From positions 54,300,399-54,364,398 of the forward strand of contig OX411552.1 of assembly GCA_948146395.1 (NCBI GenBank): a stretch of 64,000 nt of DNA, written 5' to 3'. The stretch comes from Fragum whitleyi (lineage: Eukaryota; Mollusca; Bivalvia; Cardiida; Cardiidae). Positions 13,001 to 25,000 of the stretch are shown here, one piece after another. The translations under genes and the position numbers were made by a program. The notes under the pieces were generated by a model, which ran no database searches, had not been told where the DNA came from, and saw only the letters and a program-made list of their open reading frames with translations. Numbering within the stretch: position 1 is the stretch's first letter; each line of letters opens with the position of its first letter.

Positions 13001-16000
13001 CAGGTCACAATTTTGAAAATTCAAAGGTGCATAGAATTTATTGTGGAGAGGTTCAATAGATCTAATTTTTAAGAGACAAACATCTCTTGTTATAAACAAT
13101 TCAATTTTAATTTCATTTCCTTCAATACTTTTTAAAACCTTCTCTGATAGGGTCATAAAAAGCAAGTCTTGTTTAACTAATACATCTGTTGAAGCGACTT
13201 TCAGGCCCTTCAGGGCTTTGATCTTATATTTGACTGGAGATAAAGTTTTTGAACCCATTTGACAAGTTTTGAATATGTGTAAAATTTCATTTTGATACTT
13301 GATCTGACAGGTTAGTTGGGCAAAACGTTAGGCATGTAGAGTATCCATATTTTCATCCCCAATAATTTGACCTGGTGACCTTGCTTTTAACCCTGTTTGA
13401 CCCTTTTCGAACTTGTCCAAGATTTTATGAAGACAGTTCTGGTTCAATCCTCTTCAAACTAGCTGAGGCTATTCTTCTAGTCATAAACAAGAACCGGATG
13501 GATTGCCGAAATACTAAAAAGATCTTGTTGCCATGGTAACGTATTTTCTTTTGTTAGAATAACAGAAGTATCATCCAACACCTAGTAAATGGATATATAT
13601 ATGATATATATATGAATTCAAAAAACAAAATAAAGGTTCTGTCATTCAATAGATTATTGTCAAATATTCCTCATTTTTTACATAATTCTGATATTCTTTT
13701 TATTCAAATTGGTTGTGTTTCCATGGCAGTATGTCTCATAATGTTTTGATGTAAAAATAGAATTTTTTTACAGCCTGTTTACAGTTTTTCACACATTTTT
13801 TACATCCCTAAATCTGTATTATATCAAGAATGGGTGAAAAATGGATAAATTTGTAGATCCAAGGTTTATGGTTGCCATGGCAACGCAAGATAGAGCTATC
13901 ATATTTTCAGCATGCATTTTACATATCATTGATCAAAAACAAACTCAAGAGCACATTTTTATTAAAATTTGTAACAGGGCCAAAAATGCCACTTTCTGAA
14001 CCTGCCCCTTTCTAAGCCCCCAATTTATTGTTGGCTTATATCTACACTTTAGTAAGAGCATACCTGGATAATTACAGTCTCAATAGTGTTGGGTTGAGCC
14101 CCCAGTTTATTGTGGGCTAAACTCTTCTTTTTTGTTTCTGCCTATCTTAATATAGTCACAACAGTGTGGTGTTGAGCTCCAAATAAAGTTGTTTTCTGTT
14201 TAAAATATTTGTTTACCATTGTTTGATATTATATAAATGTAAAAAATGTTTTCCCTATCCCACTGAAAAAATAATACTGAGAATACAATATATTTGAAAT
14301 GAATATTCATATTGTTTCAAAATTCATTAAAACCTTTTCTGAATGTAAAGTCTGCTAGCCAAGGGCTAGTGAGCTTTTGCCATAGTGTTGTGTCATTTTT
14401 TTCATACTTCAATCTATCCATATTCTAATTTATTGGTGTGAATACTTTCTCTTGAAAGGTTGTTTATCCTTAAACTAATTTGTCCAGGTTAAATCAAATT
14501 TACAGGTATGTTTTGGATTTCTTGAACTAAAAAGACCAATGAATTGCTTTAACTGTGATAAGTATTGACAAATAAAGCAGAAAATTTATAAAAGTTTTTT
14601 TTTTCTTTCAAACTTCTCAATCTTATAAATCTTAAAGTCTATGGAGCAATACAGGCTCTCTTGGGCCTCTTGTTTCAGATGTTCGAGTGTTAATCCTTAT
14701 GAACTAGGAATGATAAGCCACTCAAAATAAATCAAGTTCATCATTATTGTTTGAAGAGTTTCTGTTTGATTTCTCAAGAATAAGTTAATAGTTTTAAAAG
14801 AACAATATGGATGATATTCTCAGTATTATTTGTTATGTTTTCCTGTTATTTCATCCCGGTTTTTCCATCCAACTTTTGTATAACAATAATTCTGAATAAA
14901 TAATTTCTGAACTTTTTCTTCTTCTGTTAGATCATCAAGGCTGAAAAATTTCTACAGGAACGTAAACAACGAGAAAATGGAGTAAGAGTTCTATTACACC
15001 AAATTATTTGGCATGTGTTTAACAATGTTATTGCATATGTGTATAGTATAATGTCTACTAACCAAAATATATCTAACATATATCATATAGTGTATGTATT
15101 GTTTACTGTTTAAAATTTAACATAAAAATAAACATTAAAGCTAGAAATTAGATTCTAGGTACTTGATATTAATTTCTGTAAATAGTTTTCATGGTGTATG
15201 TTGAAAGTTCTTGTTCATATTGTAGTGTTTTAATAATTGAATCAAACTGTGATTCTAGGATATGTGAAAAAAAGTTTTACTTTATGCTGTCTAATTTTCA
15301 AGAAAATGAGATGTAATAGAACAAGATGTTTACTGAATGGATTTCTGTATACAATCTTTTCACACTTACATGATGAGATATTGATTTTTGAATAATTTTA
15401 AATCTTAGATAGCATTTGATCTTTTATTTTATCATTAATGACATTAAATCATAAGCCTGTGATTGCATGAGCTCAGTTAATAAACTAACTTACCCATGTC
15501 TCTCCTTTAGACAAAGAATGTCATAAAGAATTGTGTCTTAGAAAATAGCAAATAAGTTGCTACATAAAAGTAGTTTAGACACATTTTTTCTGTCAATCAC
15601 CGATAAACTGGCTGCAAATTGACAAACAAATGCAAAAGACTGATTTGGTGTAATACAAATAATTATGTAGAGGTGCATTTGGTCTTTTTAAGTATGTAAG
15701 TCTTTTTTTAAGTCTGAGTTTTTGTTTTATTTCATTAGATTCTAATACTTGGGACATAGTAGGTTAGCTGGATGATAATATTATAGTTAGATAGAATATT
15801 CTTGGAAAATCAAATGATATGTGTGGAATTGCATCAATTTTGTTAACATATTTCAATAACAATTCTAGGTTGACATAAGTATTTCAATAACAATTCTAGG
15901 TTGACATAAGTTAGTTGATTGAAGAACCTTTAAAAATTTATCAAATGTAATAAAAAAAAAATGAAACATATATTTTCTGTCTCACTTCATAAATCTTAAT

Positions 16001-19000
16001 TCAAAGATTGATTAATAATCTGAGTTTCAGATAATACCCAGTAATAGCTGTTGTAAAATGGTGACAAAGAAATTGACAAGGAAATGTTCCTTTACCTTTT
16101 CTCTATTGTTTAAAAAAAAAGAGAGAATTTATTTAGCTTAAAATAAGTGTTTGCTTTGATTCCAGAAGAATAAAAGAAAGCCAAGTTTAATACCAAGAGA
16201 CGATGACTTGATAAGTTTATACGTCTTTGGTGAGGAGGAGGAGGAGCTTAATGCAGAGGCGGATGAAAATGGGGGCGTTGTTAGTTATGACAAGGTCAAA
16301 CACCATCACCATAAAGACATCCCCCTTTCTCGAGCCAAATCTCTTGTAAATGTAAGCAATCACAAGGAATGCATTAAACCCTCACCAGGATATTACTCAT
16401 GTGAATTTTGTTGTGTAGATTTGTCTTGATTTGTCTTCTATTGTGTCCTGCCCTAAGTTATAGATAAAAAAGTTTGTCAGACCTTTAAGAAATGGTTCCC
16501 AGCTTTGCACATAAGTCTATGTGCAAAGCTAGGTGACATTTCATAATGTTTGGCGAATGTTTTCATCTTGAATTCAGGGCTGTTGTTATTGTTAGTTAGA
16601 AGTGATTTTGTTATTTCAGCATTGATGTATTTTCAACAGTTTGATATGGACATTTTTTACCAACCCTCCCAGTATTTTCATGTTTGATATGAGCTTTTTT
16701 ACCAACCCTCCCATCTTGTATTTTCAATCTGTTTGCATGATTTACCATGTCATTTTTCCCTATGCACACAATTTAAAGAAATTCTTTTGTTTTTTATCCT
16801 TTTAAGCAGTTAAAGTCTGTCTCCATATGGACTTTTTAGCTCACCTGAGCACATTGTGCTCAAGGTGAGCTTTTGTGATCATTGAATGTCCATCGTATGT
16901 CATGTGTCGTCTGTCGTCTGTCGTCAACAATCTTAGTGTTTACACTCTAGGGGCCACAAATATGGCCCAATCTTCATGAAATTTGGTCAGAATGTTGGCC
17001 AGGTCACAAGGATGAATCCTATTGAATATGGGAAGGATCTATGCCATATCTCAGGAAAAGGGGCCTTAATGACAATTTTCTTGTTTACACTCTAGGGGCC
17101 CAATCTTCATGAAACTTGGTCAGAATGTTGGCATGGTCACAAGGATAAACCCTATTGAAAATTGGAAGGATCTATGCCATATCAGGGGAAAAGGGGCCTT
17201 AATGACATTTATCTTGTTTAAGCTCTAGAGGCCACAAACATGGCCCAATCTTCATGAAACTTGGTCAGAATGTTTGTCAGGTCACAAGGATTAACCCTAT
17301 TGAAAATGGGAAGGATCCATGCCATATCACAGGAAAAGGGGCCTAAATGACAATTTTCTTGTTTACACTCTAGAGGCCACAAATGTTGTCCAATCTTCAT
17401 GAAACTTGGTCAGAATGTTTGTCAGGTCACAAGGATTCACCCTATTGAAATTGGGAAGGATACATGCCATATCACAGGAAAAGGAACCTTAATGACAATT
17501 TTCTTGTTTAGACTCTAGAGGCTACAAAAATGCCCCAATCTTCATGAAACTTGGTCAGAATGTCGGCCAAATTACAAGGATGAACCTTATTCAAAATGAG
17601 AAGGATCCAAGCGATATCACGGGAAAAGGGGCCTTCATGACAATTATCTTACCTAGCTCTAGAGGCCACAAATATGGCTAAATCTTCATGAAACTTGGTC
17701 AGTATGTTGGTCAAGTCACAAAGATTAAACCTTTTGAAAATAGGAAGGATCCATGCCATATCACAGGAAAGGGAGCCTTGATGATAATTTTCGTTTTATT
17801 ACTCAAGAGGCCACAATTTAGGCCGGAACTTCTTGAAACTTGGTTTGGTGTAGAAATTATCTGCCTATTTAATTGATAAATGTCCCAAGTATCAAAGAGA
17901 CTCAGGTTAGCAATCTAGGACCATCATGGTCCTTTTGTTTAAAATGAGATAATCTTTATTGTTATAGCTTGTGGTGAAAACATGAATAAATAGAGGACAT
18001 TGAATGAGTGGTCATGGAATACCAAATTTATTAAACGAGTCATCAATAAACAGTGCCAAGTTTTTATCTGTTTATAGTTGATGAGTTTAATAAATTCGTT
18101 ATTTCATGAGCACAATTTTTATATTCTATTTATAATATTTCTTAAAATTCAACATTTAAATTTTCAGCGAAACTTAAAATGCCTGTAAAAACTAAGGTCA
18201 CAAAAAATAGATAATGTCATTTTTGCGGTTACAAAATAGCATTGCTATTCCCTCTGAGCTCATTTGTGTAGTTATTCCACTGGTGAAATAACACCCGTGT
18301 AATATCAAGAATATTCAACAGGTTCATTTCACTCCTGTGACATAGGTAATATTATAATTACAGTAATTGATTATTTTACCTAAAGTGTCTGTCTTTTAGA
18401 TTAAGGTGGGGCGTTACAGTTTTGGGGAGACAACTCGCCTAGAAAAGAAATTGTGGGGGCGCCTTGTTAAAATCAACTTTATATGAAGTTGCGCGTGCAC
18501 AGTGGAAGGCTTTTTTTTCAAACAATCGTAATTTTGTCAACCAAAACGCAGGATTGTCCTGAATTCAAAATAAAAACGTTCGCGAAACATTTCAGAAACA
18601 TACGACTGCTAAGAGAGGTTCACTTTCTAAACGTTTGCAAATGTTTTTGCATCCTGAACTGCAGGGTTTGGCAATTATTACGAGGGACAAAATGAAATCC
18701 GGTCATGCGTTCAGAATAACGAATCACAAACGATCATCCGAAAAATGGTAGTCTGCATTACCGTGTAAAGTATATCTTATGAGTGTTTCACACTTGTGCT
18801 TCGTTATACCAACGAAGTACGGGCGACGTTGATAGACCTATCACAAGCCATGCATTCAGGATGACAAAACGGAGCAAACATTTTTGTTATTTATACCCTG
18901 CATTGCTCGCATGTGCATGAGCTAAACATTTACTTCGCTTTGTTGTCCTGAACGCAGGACTGTCACGTTCTCTTCATTACCGAAAGGGAATGTTTGAGTT

Positions 19001-22000
19001 CGGGTTATATCGTTGTAAGTATAAAACTATCATATAATGGATGCTTATAAAAGGTAGTCATCTTTAAGTTATTGGAACATTGCTTGAAAAAGAGAAAAAA
19101 AATCCTTTGTTTTTATTTACGACTTCGGTATAAACTGATGCGGGATGACGAATCATATCCCAAAATAATAATATTTTGCCACTTGGATGCGATTTCTCTC
19201 CTTTTTCAGTTTACTTTTCTGCACTGTTAACTGTCTGTTCGTTTTTCACTATTCTTTTTATAAATTTTCAAAATGATATGTTACTTTGGCCTATAAAGAT
19301 CCCATTCATTACGTATGTTACACGTCGTAGAAACGGAAAAGGAGACAACGTAGAAAAAGGACAATTTCAACCTTTAAATAATTCATTTCTTCTCTCTAAA
19401 TTCCCATCTTTATTTGATTCCGTTTATGTGTGTTTGTAAGAGTGAAAACGATAATTTGATAATAATTATTAATATTCCATCAATAGCTTTGTCAACATTG
19501 AATATTTCAATAAGCAATGATTTCAAAAAGCTTTCGTATTATTCGAAGAGCGTATGTATTCGAGAGTTACTGCGTCCCGAGATCGGGTATAAATACCGGC
19601 GATTGTACTTTTTCCTTTATTTGGCCCTGAGACTGTTGAACTCTTCTGTAATCCACAGAATCAAAGGGATCAATGTAAAATTTAGGAAATTGTTTCCAAA
19701 CCATTGTAAAATAAATAAGGTTAAAATTATCAACATAATCACAGAATTCTAAAATCTTTAAAGTCAATCGAAAGTCACGTTTTCTTTCTTTTTTGTTTTA
19801 ATCGGGTAATAAACCATCTTATCTTCCGTGGCAACTGAAATGACATATTATACTTATATGTAATTGCCTCATATAGAAAATGAGCTTATGGAGGAAAACC
19901 ACATGTTTTGATCAGGATAATGACTGTGCATGTGGCGGATCCAGAGGGAATGGGGTGTTCAGTCTTTCACTGGGTAATTCGGCAAAACTTTGGAAATGGT
20001 GAAATGACTACCTCCCCCCCCCTTAATTGTAGTTTAAATCCCGTTACAGAAATCTTGCAACTGCCATAGGCGTTACCAAGTGTATCAAAATTACAAAATT
20101 AATGGTTTTTATTGTTGATTGGGAAATCAGGGGACGTAACAATGCCTGGACAAATCAAATTAGAGTAGTAAATTAAGGGGGGTACTGTACTTCAAACTTA
20201 TGAAATTGACTAAAAATGCCTGGATACATATACTTTTCTTAATTAATTTCAGTTGAACGATAGTTTGGCTAATTTTCTATTGACATATTTTGAGATTATT
20301 TAATATAAGTGTTTGCTTTTTTTGCCTTCAAAAAAAATATTCACTTTTTGTCTTTGAGGAGCATTTAAAGCAAAATGTCCACTTGTCACTTATTTATGCC
20401 CTTACTAGAAAGTTTATTATATCTTTATGTTTTCCATATCTATGGCTATAAATATATGTTAATTTAGCACACCAGCATTTTGATTGGTCGGTGTAATAAA
20501 CAGTTTTCTTTGATATTTTCGAAAACACGGCCACCTTAAGAAAAATGTAAATATTTTCAAAATATGCGTGGAAAGCTATGTTGATATTTTCAATATATCT
20601 GTGCATATGAACGCTCTAAAACATACATCTGTTTCGCGGATATCTGGAAATCCCCCGAAACTGTAACGGCCCTCCTTAATTGGATTTATGCGGAGACTTT
20701 CTTTGAGAGTTATAGAATTTGTCACACGATTTTCTGGGAGACATTTACAGTCCAGATACATCTCAGATCTTATAAGATTTTGAGGTCATTGGTTCAACAG
20801 AGGCTGTTTTTCCTTGACACTAACAATTGATTAGAATATACTATGGATAATATCTTCTTCACATTTAGTGAAACAAGATAATAAATAAGTAAGCCTGTCT
20901 TAGGATGGTAGAAAAATTGAGCTCTTGTCTACTGGTTTTGTTAACTATTATCATGCTGAATAAAAAGCCTTGGCCAAATTGAATAAAATCGTTAAGTCTT
21001 GAGAGTACTGTATGCATGGATTTTGAATCAAAATTCATTTTGAAAATATTATTTTCAAACTTTTCTTGTTTATATAACAACATCAGGTGGTATAGACTAG
21101 ATCAGACTTCAGGCAGTTGTGTTGTTTTGTATCACTACATCATGTTTTGCCATAAGAATCTCAATCAATTTTAGATTGAAGGTGCAAGGCTGATGGACTT
21201 AAGTATCAGTCATTAATACCCAGTCATCATTAAAGTCTCCTTTAGTTGGGATTTGAATTTGTTCTTTTAATTTTTCAGTTATTTCTAGAGTTAATTCAGG
21301 AAATTTATTTATTTATTATTAGCTCACCTGAGCACGAAGTGCTCAAGGTGAGCTATTGTGATAGGCTGCTGTCCGTCGTCAAACTTTACCTTGTGTGCAC
21401 TCTAGAGGCCACATTTTTGGCCCAAATGTCTTGAAACTTGGTCAGAATGTTTGGCTCCATCAAATCTCGGTCAAGTTCGAAATTGGGTCAAGTGGGGTCA
21501 AAAATGGGGTCAAGGGGTCAAATTTTAGAAAAACCTTGTGTGCACCCTAGAGCCCATATTTGTGGCCCAAATGTCTTGAAACTTGGTCAGAATGTTTGTC
21601 TCCATCAAATCTCGGCCAAGTTTGAAATTGGGTCAAGTGGGGTCAAAAATGGGTTCAAGGGGTCAATTTTAGAAAAACCTTGTGTGCGCTCTAGAGGCCA
21701 CATTTGTGGCCGAAATGTCTTGAAACTTGGTCACAATGTTTGTCTCTATCAAATCTCGGTCAAAGTCGTAATTGGGTCAAGTGGGGTCAAAAATGGGGTC
21801 AAGGGGTCAAATCTTAGAAAAACCTTGTGTGCACTCTAGAGGCCATATTTTTGGCCTAAATGCCTTGAAACTTGGTCAGAATGTGTGTCTCCATCAAATC
21901 TCAATCAAGTTTGAAATTGGGTCAAGTAGGGTCAAAAATGGGGTCATGGGGTCAAATCTTAAAAAAACCTTGTGTGCTCGCTAGAGGCCATATTTTTGGC

Positions 22001-25000
22001 CCAAATGTCTTGAAACTTGGTCAGAATGTTTGTCTCCATCAAATCTCAGCCATGTATGAAATTTGGTCAAGTGGGGTCAAAAATGGGGTCAAGGGGTCAA
22101 ATCTTAGAAAAACCTTGTGTGCACTCTAAAGCCCATATTTGTGGTCCAAATGTCTTGAAACTTGGTCACAATGTTTGTCTCCATCAAATCTCGGCCAAGT
22201 TTGAAATTGGGTCAAGTGGGGTCAAAAATGGGTTCAAGGGGTCAATTTTAGAAAAACATTTTGTGCACTCTAGAGGCCATATTTTTGGTCCAAATGTCTT
22301 GAAACTTGGTCAGAATGGTTGTCTCCATCAAATCTTGGTCAAAGTCAAAATTGGGTCAAGTGGGGTCAAAAATGGGGTCAAGGGGTCAAATATTAGAAAA
22401 ACCTTGTGTGCACTCTAGAGGACACATTTTTGGCTCAAATGTATTGAAACTTGGTCAGAATGTATATCTCCATCAAATCTCGGTCAAGTTCAAATTGGGT
22501 CAAGTGGGGTCAAAAAAAGGGTCAAAGGGTCAAATCTAGGAAAAACCTTGTGTGCACTCTAGAGGCCATATGTTTGGTCGAAATGTCTTGAAACTTGGTC
22601 AGAATGTTTGTCTCCATCAAATCTCGGTCAAGTTTTAAATTGGGTCAAGTGGGGTCAAAAATGGGGTCAAAGGGTCAAATCTTGAAAAACCTTTTGTGCA
22701 ATCTAGAGGCCATATTTTTGGTCCATATGTCTTGAAACTTGGTCAGAATTTTTGTCTCCATCAAATCTCAGCCAGGTTAGAAATTGGGTCAAGTGGGGTC
22801 AAAAATGCGTCACGGGGTCAAATCTTAGAACAACCTTGTTCGCACTTTAGAGGCCACATTATTGGCCCAAATGTCTTGAATCATGGTCACAATATTTGCC
22901 TCCATCAAATCTCAGTCAATTTCAAAATTGGGTCAAGTGGGATCAAAAATGGTGTCAAGGGGTCAAATCTTAGAAAAACCTTGTGTGCACTCTAAAGGCC
23001 ATACTTTTGGTCAAAATGTCTTGAAACTTTATCACAATAATTGTCTCCATCAAATCTCGGTTAAGTTAAAAAATGGGTCAAGTGGGGTCAAAAACGGGGT
23101 CAAAGGGTCAAATCTAAGAAAAACCTTGTGTGCACTCTAGAGGCCATATGTTTGGTACAAATGTCTTGAAACTTGGTCAGAATGTTTGTCTCCATCAAAT
23201 CTCGGTCAAGTTTTAAATTGGGTCAAGTGGGGTCAAAAATGGGGTCAAAGGGTCAAATCTTGAAAAACCTTTTGTGCAATCTAGAGGCCATATTTTTGGT
23301 CCATATGTCTTGAAACTTGGTCAGAATTTTTGTCTCCATCAAATCTCAGCCAGGTTTAAAAATTGGGTCAAGTGGGGTCAAAAATGGGGTCAAGGGGTCA
23401 AATCTTAGAAAAACCTTAGTGCACTCTAGAGGCCATATTTTTGGCCTAAATGCCTTGAAACTTGGTCAGAATGTGTGTCTCCATCAAATCTCAATCAAGT
23501 TTGAAATTGGGTCAAGTAGGGTAAAAAATGGGGTCATGGGGTCAAATCTTAAAAAAACCTTGTGTGCTCGCTAGAGGCCATATTTTTGGCCCAAATGTCT
23601 TGAAACTTGGTCAGAATGTTTGTCTCCATCAAATCTCAGCCATGTATGAAATTTTGTCAAGTGGGGTCAAAAATGGGGTCAAGGGGTCAAATCTTAGAAA
23701 AACCTTGTGTGCACTCTAAAGCCCATATTTGTGGTCCAAATGTCTTGAAACTTGGTCACAATGTTTGTCTCCATCAAATCTCGGCCAAGTTTGAAATTGG
23801 GTCAAGTGGGGTCAAAAATGGGTTCAAGGGGTCAATTTTAGAAAAACCTTTTGTGCACTCTAGAGGCCATATTTTTGGTCCAAATGTCTTGAAACTTGGT
23901 CAGAATGGTTGTCTCCATCAAATCTTGGTCAAAGTCAAAATTGGGTCAAATGGGGTCAAAAATGGGGTCAAGGGGTCAAATCTTAGAAAAACCTTGTGTG
24001 CACTCTAGAGGACACATTTTTGGCTCAAATGTATTGAAACTTGGTCAGAATGTATATCTCCATCAAATCTCGGTCAAGTTCAAATTGGGTCAAGTGGGGT
24101 CAAAAATAGGGTCAAAGGGTCAAATCTAAGAAAAACCTTGTGTGCACTCTAGAGGCCATATGTTTGGTCGAAATGTCTTGAAACTTGGTCAGAATGTTTG
24201 TCTCCATCAAATCTCGGTCAAGTTTTAAATTGGGTCAAGTGGGGTCAAAAATGGGGTCAAAGGGTCAAATCTTGAAAAACCTTTTGTGCAATCTAGATGC
24301 CATATTTTTGGTCCATATGTCTTGAAACTTGGTCAGAATTTTTGTCTCCATCAAATCTCAGCCAGGTTAGAAATTGGGTCAAGTGGGGTCAAAAATGCGT
24401 CACGGGGTCAAATCTTAGAACAACCTTGTTCGCACTTTAGAGGCCACATTATTGGCCCAAATGTCTTGAATCATGGTCACAATATTTGCCTCCATCAAAT
24501 CTCAGTCAATTTCAAAATTGGGTCAAGTGGGATCAAAAATGGTGTCAAGGGGTCAAATCTTAGAAAAACCTTGTGTGCACTCTAAAGGCCATACTTTTGG
24601 TCAAAATGTCTTGAAACTTTATCACAATAATTGTCTCCATAAAATCTCGGTTAAGTTAAAAAATGGGTCAAGTGGGGTCAAAAACGGGGTCAAAGGGTCA
24701 AATCTAAGAAAAACCTTGTGTGCACTCTAGAGGCCATATGTTTGGTACAAATGTCTTGAAACTTGGTCAGAATGTTTGTCTCCATCAAATCTCGGTAAAG
24801 TTTTAAATTGGGTCAAGTGGGGTCAAAAATGGGGTCAAAGGGTCAAATCTTGAAAAACCTTTTGTGCAATCTAGATGCCATATTTTTGGTCCATATGTCT
24901 TGAAACTTGGTCAGAATTTTTGTCTCCATCAAATCTCAGCCAGGTTTAAAAATTGGGTCAAGTGGGGTCAAAAATGGGGTCAAGGGGTCAAATCTTAGAA

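Larger units (their letters stand above)
4154..14930. other. 10.8 kb KIF28-like intron filled with repeats
   Basis: Beyond the repeats listed separately, the sequence is AT-rich with no supported exon. Unassigned stretches of note: 4560-5095, 5845-7800 (only short hairpins such as 6178-6207), 7875-8930, 11000-12120 and 14680-14930. ORFs here are short and lack family matches. Confidence 0.6.
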
